Below, one piece after another: positions 27,354 through 37,222 of a DNA stretch of 64,000 bases. Location of the stretch: NCBI GenBank assembly GCA_024742285.1, contig JANSYR010000022.1, positions 1 to 64,000 on the forward strand, in the 5' to 3' direction. Both the position numbers and the translations under genes were made by a program. The notes under the pieces were generated by a model that worked only from the letters and a program-made list of their open reading frames with translations, was not told the DNA's origin and did no database searches. The stretch is from a bacterium. GTDB taxonomy: Bacteria > Myxococcota_A > UBA9160 > UBA4427. The first letter of the stretch is position 1. Each line of letters begins with the position of its first letter.

Positions 27354-28838
27354 TCAGGACCCCATGTTCTCGAGCAGCTGCGCCGCCGTCTCGGACTTGT
27401 CGAGCAGCCCGCCCACGATCTCGTTCGTGCCCTTGAGGGGCTCCGCCATCATGACGCGCTTGATCGATTCGTCCTCGAGACCGAACGAGATCGAGTCCCA
27501 GTTCACGCCGAAGACCTCGCCGGGATAGCGCTTGAGGCATTCGCCGCGGAAGAACGCCCGGGTGTCCTGGGGCGCGTTGTAGACCGCGTGCTGGATCTCC
27601 TCGTCGGTCACGATCCGCTCCACCTTGCCCTGTCGTTCGAGCAGGTAGTAGAGCCCCTTGTCCGGGCGCGAATCGTGGTACTGGAGGTCGAGCATCTGGA
27701 CCTGGGAGTCGTCCCAGCCGAGGCCCTTGCGGTCCATGTAGCCCTCGATGAGTCGCTTCTTGATCACCCAGTCGATCCGGGTGTCGAGCTTCATCGGGTC
27801 GTCGCCGAGCGCCTCGAGGACCTCGCCCCACTTCTGGATCACGTCCTTCTGGATGGGATCCAATGAGCGCGAGGAGGTATAGGCGAGCATCATCTCGTAG
27901 AACTCGCTCTGGATCTGGAGCGCCGTCTTCGACGTTCCGTCGTCCATCGTGAGCTCCTGCTTCAGACCCACGTCGTGGGAGACCTCGCGGATCGCCTTGA
28001 CCGGATCGCGCAGCGAAAGGTCCTTCGTGATCGCACCGTCCTCGATCATCGACAGGATCAGCGCCGTCACCCCGTTGCGCAGATAGATCGTGTACTCGCT
28101 CATGTTCGAGTCCCCCACGATCACGTGGAGTCGGCGGTACTTCTCGCGATCCGCGTGGGGCTCGTCACGGGTATTCACGATCGGTCGCTTGACCATCGTG
28201 TCGAGCGCGACCTCGGTCTCGAAGAAGTCGGCGCGCTGGGAGAGCTGGTAGTCGCACGGGTGGCTTCGGTTCTCGCTGCCGACCTTGCCGGCACCGCACC
28301 AGATCTGGCGCGTCGAGAAGAAGGGGAGCAGCGGCTCGACGACCTGCTTGAAGGACGTGCGGCGATCCATGAGGTAGTTCTCATGGCAGCCGTAGCTGTT
28401 GCCCTTGCGGTCGCTGTTGTTCTTGTAGATCAGCATCTGCGCGCCCTCCGGCAGCAGCTGGTTCGCCTCTCGGCGGCTGATCTCGATCACGCGCTCTCCC
28501 GCCTTCTCGTGGATCACGAGGTCGCGGGCGTTGGTCACCTCCGGGCTCGAATACTCCGGATGGGCGTGGTCGACGTAGTAGCGCGCGCCGTTGATCAGCG
28601 TCTTGTTGCGGGCGATGTTCTCCTGCTGGTTGGGCGTGTACTTCTCGCCCTCGACCTGGAACCCGCGCGCATCCGCGAGCGGGTTCTCCTGGTCGTAGTC
28701 CCACAGGATCCTGCCGTCCGGGTCCTCGCGATAGGCGTTCACGATCAGGACGCAGGACGAGATGGGGTCGAAGTCGGGGTCGTTCTTGACCATGATCCCG
28801 AACTCGATCTCGGTACCCATGACAGTGGGAATCGCCAT
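27354..28838 (-). CDS. dop: Depupylase/deamidase Dop
   Basis: PafA paralogue of 494 residues. In systems whose Pup ends in Gln it deamidates Pup; it also removes Pup from substrates. It starts MAIPTVMGTEIEFGI, has HPEYSSPEVTNARDLVIHEK, NNSDRKGNSYGCHENY, RDEPHADREKYRRLHVIVGD and SNMSEYT. Dop identity rests on the TEIEFG start, the extended ~50-residue segment after it, and its place between arc and pup, as in Mycobacterium. With Pup ending in Glu, only depupylation should be needed here. Confidence 0.93.
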   Translation of the reverse strand: MAIPTVMGTEIEFGIMVKNDPDFDPISSCVLIVNAYREDPDGRILWDYDQENPLADARGFQVEGEKYTPNQQENIARNKTLINGARYYVDHAHPEYSSPEVTNARDLVIHEKAGERVIEISRREANQLLPEGAQMLIYKNNSDRKGNSYGCHENYLMDRRTSFKQVVEPLLPFFSTRQIWCGAGKVGSENRSHPCDYQLSQRADFFETEVALDTMVKRPIVNTRDEPHADREKYRRLHVIVGDSNMSEYTIYLRNGVTALILSMIEDGAITKDLSLRDPVKAIREVSHDVGLKQELTMDDGTSKTALQIQSEFYEMMLAYTSSRSLDPIQKDVIQKWGEVLEALGDDPMKLDTRIDWVIKKRLIEGYMDRKGLGWDDSQVQMLDLQYHDSRPDKGLYYLLERQGKVERIVTDEEIQHAVYNAPQDTRAFFRGECLKRYPGEVFGVNWDSISFGLEDESIKRVMMAEPLKGTNEIVGGLLDKSETAAQLLENMGS

Positions 28839-28894
28839 CTCGAATCGAAGCTCCTGAGCGCGCCACCCGCGCTCGGTCTGAAGGGCCGGAACCG

Positions 28895-28916
28895 GCGGGC
28901 CCGGTGACGGGCCCGC
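28895..28916. other. Perfect 9-bp hairpin between arc and dop
   Basis: GCGGGCCCG pairs with CGGGCCCGC around a GTGA loop. No U-run follows in the direction of transcription, so it is more likely an RNA processing or stabilising element, or a weak attenuator, than a classical terminator. It lies 57 bp before the dop start. Confidence 0.55.
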
Positions 28917-28976
28917 TCGGCGATCCGGCGGTGGAATGGGTCGGGTGACCGTGCTCTGGTTCCCGCTCGGCTGTCC

Positions 28977-28995
28977 ACCGACCCGAAGGGTCGGT
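28977..28995. other. Perfect 8-bp hairpin 18 bp after the arc stop
   Basis: ACCGACCC pairs with GGGTCGGT around a GAA loop. It is immediately downstream of arc in the operon direction and could damp read-through from arc into dop-pup-prcBA. Confidence 0.5.
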
Positions 28996-29012
28996 CTCCG
29001 CTCAGCCGGAGG

Positions 29013-31001
29013 TCAGAGGTACTGCCCCTGGCCGGCGGAGACGTTCTCGATGCTCTCTTCCTTGCGCTCCATGCCGGTGATGAGCGTTCGGACGTTGATG
29101 ATCCGTTCGCCCTTCCGGCCGGAGATCCGGGCCCAGTCGTCCGGATTCGTGGTGTTCGGAAGATCCTCGTTCTCCTTGAACTCCTCGCGCACCGACTCGA
29201 TCAGGTCGTCGGCCGTGATGCCGTGGTCGCCCCCTTCGAGGAAGCGCTTGACGGCCTTGCGCTTGGCGCGGGCGACGATGTTCTCGAGCATCGCGCCGGA
29301 GGAGAAGTCCTTGAAGTAGAAGATCTCGCGCTCGCCCTTGGCGTAGGTCACCTCGAGGAACTTGTTCTCGTCCCCCTCGGAGTACATGTTGTCGACGACC
29401 TCCATGATCATGCCCTTGCACGCCTTCTCGCGGTCGCCGTCGAAGCGACTCACGAGGGTCTCGTGCAGCGGGAGATCGTCGGTCATGTACTTCTCGAGGA
29501 TCGAGATGGCCGAATCGCGATCGGGTCGCGACACCTTGACCTTCAGATCCAGACGACCCGGGCGGAGCACCGCGGGGTCGATCAGGTCCTGACGGTTCGA
29601 GGCGCCGATCACGATCACGTTCTGGAGCGATTCGACGCCGTCGATCTCCGAGAGGAACTGGGCCACGACCGTGGCCTCCATGTCCGAGGAGACGCCCGAT
29701 CCGCGCATGCGGAAGAGCGAGTCCATCTCGTCGAAGAAGACGACGACCGGCACGTCCTGGCTGGCCTTGTCGCGGGCCTTCTTGAAGACCTCGCGCAGCT
29801 TGCTCTCGGTCTCGCCGACGTACTTGTTGAGCAGCTCCGGGCCCTTGACGTTCAGGAAGTACGCCGTGGTGGCCTTCCCCGTCCGGGACTCGATCCGCTT
29901 GGCCAGACTGTTCGCCACCGCTTTCGCGATCAGCGTCTTGCCGCAGCCGGGCGGGCCGTAGAGCAGGATGCCCTTCGGCGGGCTGAGCTTGTGCTCCAGG
30001 AAGACCTCCGGGTGGAGATAGGGCAGCTCGACCGAATCCCGCAGGATCTCGATCTGGTCGCCCAGGCCCCCGATGTCTTCGTAGGTGACGTCCGGGATCT
30101 CCTCGAGCATCACCTCTTCGACCGACGACTTCGGCAGCTTCTCGAAGGCGTACATGGTTCGCATGTCCACGAGAAGCGGGTCGCCGACTTTGATCGTCTC
30201 CCGGCGCAGCGGCTCGGAGAGGGTGACCACCCGTTCGTCGTCGGTGTGTCCACTGACGATCACGCGGCTGTCGGAGATCGAGTCGACGACCGTGCAGACC
30301 TCACCGCGCTGGGTGTACTCGGCGCCTTCGATGATGTTGAACGCCTCGTTGAGGACGACGTACTGACCTTCGTCGAGCTGGAACGGATCCAGGTTCGGAT
30401 GCACGTTCACGCGCATCGGACGGCCGTCCATCAGGATCTCGCTGGTCCCGTCCTTGTTGGCCCGGAGGAAGATCCCGTAGGTGTTGGGCGGAGCGCAGAG
30501 CTTGTCGACCTCTTCCTTCAAGAGCTCGATCTGCTGCTTCGCCTCCTGGAGCATCGCCACCAGCTTCTCGTTCTGCCGTTCGGCGTCCCGGTGCTGGGTG
30601 CGCGCCTGGTCATAGCGTCGTCGCAGCGTCTCGAAGTCCGCCAGCATCCGGTCGAGCCGGTGCCGGAACTCGTTCGAGTCGCTGCCGAAGAAGCGCATCG
30701 CGTCCTGCAGGCGTTCGGCTTCGCTGTCAGAGCGACCGGAAACGTCAGAACGACCGGAAACGTCGGAACGACCGCTGCCGGGGTGCGGGGCGTCGCCACC
30801 GCCGTACTCCGGCGAGCCACCCTGGGCGAACTCTCCCTCTTCCGGGCGTCCGCTCGCCGAGCCGGTTCCACCGGAGGGATTGATCCGACGCATCACGTCG
30901 CGCACGAATCCCTTCCGGCCAGAGCCTCCGCCCTGCGATTCGGCGCCGCTGCCCCCGGAAGCGCCGCCGCCTCGGGAAGAGTCCGAATCATGTTCGCTCA
31001 T
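29013..31001 (-). CDS. arc: Proteasome-activating ATPase ARC/Mpa
   Basis: Hexameric AAA+ unfoldase that binds Pup and feeds tagged proteins into the 20S core. About 662 residues. An N-terminal ~110-residue Gly/Ser-rich, low-complexity part is unusual. Then comes the coiled coil (about 115-180, with [18 protein letters not shown]), OB domains ([20 protein letters not shown]), and the AAA module: Walker A GPPGCGKT, Walker [13 protein letters not shown], sensor [12 protein letters not shown] and arginine finger RPGRLD. It ends GQGQYL, the C-terminal proteasome-gating motif with penultimate Tyr. The ATG at 31001 follows AGGAG. It is the first gene of the proteasome operon. Confidence 0.96.
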   Translation of the reverse strand: MSEHDSDSSRGGGASGGSGAESQGGGSGRKGFVRDVMRRINPSGGTGSASGRPEEGEFAQGGSPEYGGGDAPHPGSGRSDVSGRSDVSGRSDSEAERLQDAMRFFGSDSNEFRHRLDRMLADFETLRRRYDQARTQHRDAERQNEKLVAMLQEAKQQIELLKEEVDKLCAPPNTYGIFLRANKDGTSEILMDGRPMRVNVHPNLDPFQLDEGQYVVLNEAFNIIEGAEYTQRGEVCTVVDSISDSRVIVSGHTDDERVVTLSEPLRRETIKVGDPLLVDMRTMYAFEKLPKSSVEEVMLEEIPDVTYEDIGGLGDQIEILRDSVELPYLHPEVFLEHKLSPPKGILLYGPPGCGKTLIAKAVANSLAKRIESRTGKATTAYFLNVKGPELLNKYVGETESKLREVFKKARDKASQDVPVVVFFDEMDSLFRMRGSGVSSDMEATVVAQFLSEIDGVESLQNVIVIGASNRQDLIDPAVLRPGRLDLKVKVSRPDRDSAISILEKYMTDDLPLHETLVSRFDGDREKACKGMIMEVVDNMYSEGDENKFLEVTYAKGEREIFYFKDFSSGAMLENIVARAKRKAVKRFLEGGDHGITADDLIESVREEFKENEDLPNTTNPDDWARISGRKGERIINVRTLITGMERKEESIENVSAGQGQYL

Positions 31002-32397
31002 TGCGATCTCTCCTTTGCCTTGCCCGGGCCGCCCACTCCGCAGAAACGTGCGGAGTCGAAATGGCCCCATCCCTCACCCGTCCAGTACTGCAAGGGGTGT
31101 GCCGGCTTTCGCCGTGCCCCCTCCAGAATTGCGTGGCGCAACCTGCACTCTATCCGCCGCAGCCGACTCATCGAGCGCCGGGTGGGCGCGACGGTTCGAC
31201 GATCGGGCAGTCTCGAGTGAGTCGCCGGGGGGCGGGGGATGGGAGCCTCGCGAGCGGTCCTCGCGGGCGGAGCGGGCGCGCTCCGTGAAGTGGAATCCGG
31301 CCTCGTGCGGGGTGAGCAGGTGACCGGAAAAAGACTGGCAAAACGGGCGGATGGACGCGCCTCGGGGTGACTCGGACGGACGTAGGGCGATTGGAAGCAA
31401 CGGGGCAGCCGGGCCGCACGCAGGCCTCCGGTCGGCGACCGAAGCACACCGTCGGCGAGGGTCTCGTGTCCCTCGCTCCCCGTCGTCCCGGGCAGGCCTA
31501 GCATTCCTCCCGCTTTCCCTTCCTCCGCTGTCGGCACCTCTGCTCGGGGTGGCCGTTTGCGCCGGTCGAGCCCGTACTCGGTCTCGCGAGTTCGCTCATT
31601 TCCGTACCGGTCGGAACCGCCTCCCTGCGCTGCAGGGGTCCTCCGTGGGTGATCGGGGGGATCAGAGGGACGTGTCGGGTCGCGTCGTCCTGCGTCTCGT
31701 CCTGCCAGGCGGGCGAGAGCCCGCTCTCGGCGCGCTTCTCGCTCGTGCTGGGTGCGATCTCCCTCTTCGCGTTGCCGCGTTGTCGCGTTCACGGTCGATC
31801 GCGCTGTCTCGCGGATCAACGAACACGGCCCATGCGTCCGTATTCGCTCTCTCCGCCCCGGGTTTTCGCCCGGCTCGTCCGCCTCGATCCCTCGACGACG
31901 ACGATGTTATGCGCGAAGCAGACGCAGCGCGAAGGTGGAAACCTCTTGAACTCCTCGAATTTGAAGCCGTTTTCGCTTTTTTCGAGTGTATCGACGAAGC
32001 CACCCCTGTCAACCGGACCGAATCTGCAGAAATCCTCATAAACTCCTGTTTTATCTTGAGTAAAGCGTTCCGATGCGAACACCTCGGCCCCGATCGGTGC
32101 ACTCGTCCTCGCGCGGGTCGGGCCGTCGAGAGCGGTCCGCATGAAGTGAGTCACCTGCGCCCCCGAGCCGGTTTCGGCGATTCGGACTGCCAACCGAGGT
32201 GGCAGCGGGGTCACTCGGATGCCGGAAATCGGACGAAATCGTCGAAATCGCGCCGGCGCCGATCTACGCACGGATTACGAGCAGGATGCGCACCGTTCGC
32301 TTCGCACTGTCGTGCGCGCGCGCCGATGCGCGGAACCAAAGTGCCCAACCGCGTCGCTCCGGTGGCCTCCGGCGGGGGATCACCTTCGCGAGCGCCT
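31002..32397. other. 1.4-kb gap upstream of the proteasome operon, no clear gene
   Basis: Longest gene-poor stretch in the window. Long open frames here overlap each other on both strands and have no family signature. The most protein-like is a minus frame of ~108 codons from an ATG at 32142 (preceded by AGGTGA) to 31816; I would not call it a gene with confidence. Positions about 31940-32070 are clearly A/T-richer than the surroundings and contain the promoter noted below. A 6-bp GC hairpin with GAGA loop lies at 31709-31724. No tRNA, tmRNA, SRP or RNase P signature was recognised, though a divergent structured RNA cannot be excluded. Confidence 0.5.
31985..32012 (-). promoter_or_regulatory. 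Sigma70-type promoter reading toward the proteasome operon
   Basis: On the minus strand, TTGACA (32012-32007) is followed after 16 bp by TACACT (31990-31985), in an A/T-rich setting. Transcription would start near 31978 and head to arc, giving a leader near 1 kb, or would serve an unrecognised RNA or small gene in between. Confidence 0.5.
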
Positions 32398-33189
32398 TCA
32401 GCGCGTGCTCGCGTCCCCGCCTTCCGGACTGGGCCAGCCGGCATCGGCGTCCAGCGCCCCTTCGGCGCCGGCTGCTCCCGCCGCGTAGTCGATCAGCTCG
32501 ACGCCTTCGGGCGGATCGAAGGCGAAGGTCGAATCCGGCGGCGCCTGGTTCACGAGAACGTCCCGGAAGCGGATGATCGTCTCGTTGCCGAAGAGGTCGA
32601 CGACCGACGTCGCGACGATGTCTCCGGTCTTCCGATCCGCAACCAGCCCGAGGCGCTCGTAGGTTGCGTCCTCGCGCGGAAGCAAGGTGAGGTCCACCCG
32701 CTCGGCGGTGCAGCGCGTCGCTTCGACGTCGAAGGCGTCCACGATCTTCCCGTCCCCGAGCAGGAACTGGAGCGCGGCGCCGCTCAGGTAGCCGGCGGTG
32801 ACTTCGAGGCGGGTGGCGGTCCCGCCCTCGATGTCGTGGATCCAGAGCGTCTCGCCGTCGCTGACGACGAGGCTCGGCTCCGGGTCGGCGTAACGCCATC
32901 GCATCCGCCCGGGCTTGGCGAAGACGACCTCGCCCCGCTTCACGTCCGAATCCATCAACGCTCGCCCACCGAAGGTCGCCGACTGGCTCTCCTGCTCGAA
33001 CGCGGCGGCGAGATCGCGAATGCCGTCGTAGCGGCTCTGGACGAGCGCCGCGGCCTCCGCCCCGGCCCGCGGCGCGCAGGCAGCCTCGACGGCCTCTTCC
33101 CCGGCGAACGCACCCGCCGTGCTCAGCCCGACGAGCCCCGTCGCCATCATCGCGCGCAACGCACGCACGCCTCCTCCTACGATCGCCAT
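32398..33189 (-). CDS. lolA: Outer-membrane lipoprotein carrier protein LolA
   Basis: Periplasmic chaperone that takes lipoproteins from LolCDE to the outer membrane. About 263 residues, signal peptide ending in AGAFA, then the LolA fold: YDGIRDLAAAFEQESQSATFG, the characteristic GEVVFAKPGRMRWRYADPEP, LVVSDGETLWIHD, and LLPREDATYERLGLVADR. A C-terminal Ala/Gly-rich tail (about 30 residues) is extra. The ATG at 33189 is used rather than the upstream frame start. It follows ftsK on the same strand, a common pairing in Proteobacteria. Confidence 0.9.
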   Translation of the reverse strand: MAIVGGGVRALRAMMATGLVGLSTAGAFAGEEAVEAACAPRAGAEAAALVQSRYDGIRDLAAAFEQESQSATFGGRALMDSDVKRGEVVFAKPGRMRWRYADPEPSLVVSDGETLWIHDIEGGTATRLEVTAGYLSGAALQFLLGDGKIVDAFDVEATRCTAERVDLTLLPREDATYERLGLVADRKTGDIVATSVVDLFGNETIIRFRDVLVNQAPPDSTFAFDPPEGVELIDYAAGAAGAEGALDADAGWPSPEGGDASTR

Positions 33190-33334
33190 GGTCTCGCTCT
33201 CCAGTCGCAAGGGGCGCACTCAGCCGCCGCACGCCCGCACGCGGAGCTCCCGTGCGGAGCGCCGCCAGGCGGCCGATCTCGCCCTCGAATGCCCGAATGC
33301 GATCCAGGCTCGCCGAGCGCCCGCAGGCGAAGGT

Positions 33335-35830
33335 CTAGTCGATCTCTTCTTCCACCGCGGGCGTCGGCAGCAGGACCTCGCGGCCCTTCGATCCGATCTG
33401 CGGACCGATCATGCCCTCGAGCTCCATCTGCTCGATGATCCGCGCGGCCCGGTTGTACCCGATCTTGAGGCGGCGCTGGACGTAGGAGATCGATGCGTTC
33501 CGCGTCGTCGCGACGATCTCGACCGCCTGGTCGAACATCTCGTCGACGTCCTCGCCCCGGCTCTCGATCGTCGCGGCCTCCTCGCTCGCCCGCATCAGGT
33601 CGTCGTCGAAGACCGGTCGTCCCTGGTCCTTCAGGAAGGCTACGAGGTCGTGGACCTCCGTTTCGTTCACGAAGGGCCCGTGGATCCGCTGGAGCACCGC
33701 CGTTCCCGGCGGGAGGAAGAGCATGTCGCCCATGCCCAGCAGGTCGTCCGCGCCCTTCTGGTCGAGAATCGTCCGCGAGTCGGTGCCGCTCGAGACCTGG
33801 AAGGATACGCGGGCCGGGAAGTTCGCCTTGATCACGCCGGTGAGGACGTCGACGCTCGGTCGCTGGGTCGCCAGCACGAGGTGGATGCCGGCGGCGCGCG
33901 CCATCTGCGCGAGGCGCTGGAGCGACTCCTCGACCTCCTTGGCGGAGGACATCATCAGATCGGCGAGCTCGTCGATCACGACGACGATGTAGGGCAGCTC
34001 CTGCCACTCGATCTCTTCCGGCGTGGTCTGGCCCGGCTTCAGCTTCAACTCGAAGGACTCCTCGCCCTCCTCGATCATCTTCCGCGCCTTCTCGTTGAAC
34101 TGATCGATGTTGCGCACGCCGGTCGCGCTCATCATCTGGTAGCGCTCTTCCATCTTGCGAACGACGCCCTGGAGCGCCGCCGCCGCGCGCTTCGGGCTCG
34201 TCACGACGTCCGCGATCAGATGCGGGATCCCGTCGTAGATCGACAGCTCGAGCATCTTGGGATCGACCATGAGGAGCTTGAGCTCGTTCGGCGTGGCGCG
34301 CATGAGCAGCGAGCAGAGGAACGAGTTCAGGAAGACCGACTTGCCCGTGCCCGTCGACCCGGCCACCAGCAGATGCGGCATCTTCGCGAGATCCGAGGTC
34401 ACCGAGTTGCCGAAGATGTCCTTGCCCATCGCGACCGCGAGCTTGCCCTTGCTCTTGCGGAAGCTGTCGGACTCGAGGCATTCGCGCAGGTAGACCGTGT
34501 CTCGCTGGGGATTCGGGACCTCGATCCCGACGACCGATTTGCCGGGCAGGGGCGCGATGATCCGGATCGAGATCGCGCGGAGGGCCATCGTCAGGTCGTC
34601 GGTCAGGCCGACGATCTTGTTGACCTTGATGCCCGCCGCCGGCTCGTACTCGTACATCGTGATGACGGGGCCGGGATGGACGCGCACCACGCGCCCGGTC
34701 ACGCCGAAGTCCTGGAGCTTCTTCTCCAGGATCTTCGAGTTCATGAGCAGCGAATCGCGGTCGTAGGTCCGCTCGCCGTCCGGCGGCGCTTCGAAGATCG
34801 CGACGTCCGGGAGCTGGAACGGGCCGCGCGGCCCGTTCTCGTTGAACTGGAAGGCCTCCTGCTCGGGCTTCCGCTTGCGCTTGCGCTCCTCGTCGTGGTC
34901 GACGATGTCGGGCTCTTCACCTGGCCGCATCCGTCGCGCGGCCGGCGCCGGCTTCTCCTCGGGCTCCGCGAGCACATCGACCGGCGAAGCGGGCTCCTCC
35001 TGCTCGCGCACTTCTTCCTCGAAGCTGAGCTCGGGCTCGCGCCGCTCCTGTACGCGCTCGCGACGCGCCCGCTGCTCGCGACGCACGGAGATCTGCGTGA
35101 TCGCCTCGCGGGTCTGGCGGACGGCACGCCCGGCTCCGGCGATCGTCGCGCGGGTGAGATGGACGGCGAAGTCCATCGCGCGCCGCAGGCTCCGCATCAC
35201 CCATTCTCCGAAGGCCATCGCGCGCTCGATCGACCAGACGGCCGCGCGCCCGAGGGCGCCCAGCACGGCGCCGCTCGAGACGCCGGTCAACGAGAGCACC
35301 CCGACGGCGAGACCGAGACCGGTCAGGACGAGCGCACCCGCCGTTCCGAAGAGGAGCGTGAGGAAATCCGCACCGTTCCCACCCAGCCAGCCGGGCTCCA
35401 CCCACGGCACGGATTCGGGGGCCAGGCGATAGAGCAACGGCGGAAGCAGGGCGACGGTCGGGATCAACACGACCGCACCGATCCAGAAGCGCGAAAGGAG
35501 CCCCGGCATCCCGAGGCTCATCACGAGACGGCCCCCGAGAAAGGCGCAGGCCGCGACGAAGACGATCGCGCCGGCGCCGAAACCGCGCAGGAGCCCGCCG
35601 GCGAGGGTGGCGCCGACCGGTCCCGCCCGATTCGAGACTTCGACCAGCTGTCCGATCGGGTCCGACGGCGCGTAGGTCGCCAGGGCCAGGGTCGCCAGGA
35701 GCGAGAGCCCGATCAGCACCAGGCCCGCGATCTCGGAGCCCGCTGCGACGAGGACCGGACCGTCCTCGCTGCGCTCCTCGGCTTTGCGCCCGCCCCGCTT
35801 CGCGCGCGACTTCGCCGCCGCCTTGGCCAT
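33335..35830 (-). CDS. ftsK: DNA translocase FtsK
   Basis: Septum-associated, ATP-driven double-strand DNA pump that resolves chromosome termini at division. About 831 residues: a Lys/Arg-rich start, four to five membrane helices (about 20-190), a charged linker (about 200-330), the alpha/beta motor with Walker A GSTGTGKSVF and Walker B YIVVVIDELADLMM, and a C-terminal gamma winged helix (SISYVQRRLKIGYNRAARII) that reads KOPS sequences. The linker is short, as in SpoIIIE-type proteins. The ATG at 35830 follows AGGGGGG. lolA is directly downstream. Confidence 0.96.
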   Translation of the reverse strand: MAKAAAKSRAKRGGRKAEERSEDGPVLVAAGSEIAGLVLIGLSLLATLALATYAPSDPIGQLVEVSNRAGPVGATLAGGLLRGFGAGAIVFVAACAFLGGRLVMSLGMPGLLSRFWIGAVVLIPTVALLPPLLYRLAPESVPWVEPGWLGGNGADFLTLLFGTAGALVLTGLGLAVGVLSLTGVSSGAVLGALGRAAVWSIERAMAFGEWVMRSLRRAMDFAVHLTRATIAGAGRAVRQTREAITQISVRREQRARRERVQERREPELSFEEEVREQEEPASPVDVLAEPEEKPAPAARRMRPGEEPDIVDHDEERKRKRKPEQEAFQFNENGPRGPFQLPDVAIFEAPPDGERTYDRDSLLMNSKILEKKLQDFGVTGRVVRVHPGPVITMYEYEPAAGIKVNKIVGLTDDLTMALRAISIRIIAPLPGKSVVGIEVPNPQRDTVYLRECLESDSFRKSKGKLAVAMGKDIFGNSVTSDLAKMPHLLVAGSTGTGKSVFLNSFLCSLLMRATPNELKLLMVDPKMLELSIYDGIPHLIADVVTSPKRAAAALQGVVRKMEERYQMMSATGVRNIDQFNEKARKMIEEGEESFELKLKPGQTTPEEIEWQELPYIVVVIDELADLMMSSAKEVEESLQRLAQMARAAGIHLVLATQRPSVDVLTGVIKANFPARVSFQVSSGTDSRTILDQKGADDLLGMGDMLFLPPGTAVLQRIHGPFVNETEVHDLVAFLKDQGRPVFDDDLMRASEEAATIESRGEDVDEMFDQAVEIVATTRNASISYVQRRLKIGYNRAARIIEQMELEGMIGPQIGSKGREVLLPTPAVEEEID

Positions 35831-36250
35831 CGTCGCCCCCCTGAACACCTGCGGTCGATCACCGTGTTCGGCGTCGACGATCGGGGGGCGAAGGTCCTCG
35901 GTTCTCATCGTCGATCACGGACGGAACACGAGACCGGATGCGCGGCGCAGACCCTCTTCGAGCGAGGGCGCCCCTGCCTCTGGTGTCTCACGTTCCACGC
36001 CGTCCTCGGCCGGCCGAAAACCCAGGCAAGGCTTTCCGGTGCCGCATCCGACGCGCTCGAATCGAGATCTCACCCCCCGGTGAGAACAATCGTTTCAGGA
36101 TACCGTGGCCCCCCGTTGGCGAAAAGGGTCGGGCCGTTCCTCCCTTGACGCCTTTCGGCCACGACGGGACACTTGGCCCGGACCCCGAGCCCCCCTTCCC
36201 CCTCGAATCCGTTCCCGGATTCCCAATCAGGTCCCGATGGAGCCCCCACC
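35831..36250. other. Divergent ftsK/ssb promoter region
   Basis: 420 bp without a supported gene; it must carry the promoters of ftsK (leftward) and ssb (rightward). An imperfect inverted word TGAGAAC-n4-GTTTCA lies at 36081-36097. It slightly resembles SOS-box layouts but is not a clear LexA site. Confidence 0.4.
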
Positions 36251-36706
36251 ATGGCAGGTGTCAACAAAGCCATTCTCGTCGGCAATCTCGGACGCGATCC
36301 CGAGCTCCGACACACCCCCAACGGTCAGGCCGTCGTGAACTTCACGCTCGCCACCAGCGAGAGCTGGACCGACAAGAGCGGCGAGCGCCAGGAACGCACC
36401 GAGTGGCATCGGATCGTCGTCTGGGGTCGGCAGGCGGAGATGTGCAACCAGTACCTCTCCAAGGGCCGGACCGTCTACGTCGAGGGTCGGATCCAGACCC
36501 GCGAGTGGGAAGACAAGGACGGCAACAAGCGGTACACGACCGAGATCAACGCCAGCAACGTCAACTTCATCGGCCCGCGCACCGACGGCGGCGGCGGGGG
36601 TGGAGGCGGCGGCAGCTACTCGGGCGGCGGCGGTGGAGGCGGCGGGACGCGCAACGACGCGCCCATGGACGCCGGACCGCCGGTGGACGACGACATCCCC
36701 TTCTGA
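36251..36706 (+). CDS. ssb: Single-stranded DNA-binding protein SSB
   Basis: 151 residues. The OB fold is standard: [61 protein letters not shown] Gly-rich linker (about residues 115-135, nearly pure Gly/Ser/Tyr) follows, and the acidic tip DDDIPF recruits partner proteins. The ATG at 36251 is the family start; the reading frame is open further upstream. The protein protects single strands during replication and repair, in line with recA and radC nearby. Confidence 0.97.
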   Translation: MAGVNKAILVGNLGRDPELRHTPNGQAVVNFTLATSESWTDKSGERQERTEWHRIVVWGRQAEMCNQYLSKGRTVYVEGRIQTREWEDKDGNKRYTTEINASNVNFIGPRTDGGGGGGGGGSYSGGGGGGGGTRNDAPMDAGPPVDDDIPF

Positions 36707-36826
36707 GTTGCGGCGTTGGGCGCCCTGCTGGTTGCGTGGCAGGGTGCTCGTCAGTCGACGCCGTCGAAGCGGAACCGCTGCGTCGGCATGCGGGCAGACG
36801 GGGCGTCACGCGGGCATGAGGGTGCG

Positions 36827-37222
36827 TCAGGCGGCGCCGTTGGCGCGGAGGGCGCGGACGATCTGGTCGATCCGGGTGCGATCGTCCGGAGTGAGCTCGT
36901 CGAACTCGATGCCCATGCCGCCGGGCCGGCCGGATGCGGAGGGCGTGACGCGCACGACGCGACCGACGGTCTTGAGCGCGAAATCGCTGCCGGGCAGGTT
37001 GAACTGCATCGACACTTCGGTCCCCGGTTCGTGAGGCTTGTCGGTCTCGATGAAGAGGCCGCCTTCGTTGATGTCTCGCGTGAACTCGGAGAACATCTCG
37101 TCGACGGTCGCGTAGTCGATCCGCACGGTGACCGGCGCACGACCGGCACGGCGGCGGTCGACGGCGTCTTCGATCGCCGTGCCGTCTCGGGCCTCATGGG
37201 CCTCCATGCTGACTCGGGCCAT
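36827..37222 (-). CDS. PilZ-domain protein (c-di-GMP effector candidate)
   Basis: 131 residues, essentially one PilZ domain. The key motif pieces are RRRAGRAPVTVRIDY (the RxxxR-type c-di-GMP loop) and DINEGGLFIETD (the (D/N)xSxxG counterpart, here DINEGG). It resembles the PilZ subfamily common in myxobacteria. It probably binds c-di-GMP and acts by contacting a partner; candidates include the pilus machinery, since pilT is present. It starts at ATG 37222 with GGGAG upstream; an internal ATG six codons later is possible. It is convergent with ssb. Confidence 0.85.
   Translation of the reverse strand: MARVSMEAHEARDGTAIEDAVDRRRAGRAPVTVRIDYATVDEMFSEFTRDINEGGLFIETDKPHEPGTEVSMQFNLPGSDFALKTVGRVVRVTPSASGRPGGMGIEFDELTPDDRTRIDQIVRALRANGAA

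Noticed and set aside
31816-32142. Small hypothetical gene upstream of the proteasome operon
   Set aside because: Has an acceptable ribosome site and a protein-like stretch, but it overlaps the promoter, has no family match, and several competing frames are open.
36081-36097. LexA/SOS box before ssb
   Set aside because: Inverted repeat is imperfect and does not match a known LexA consensus.
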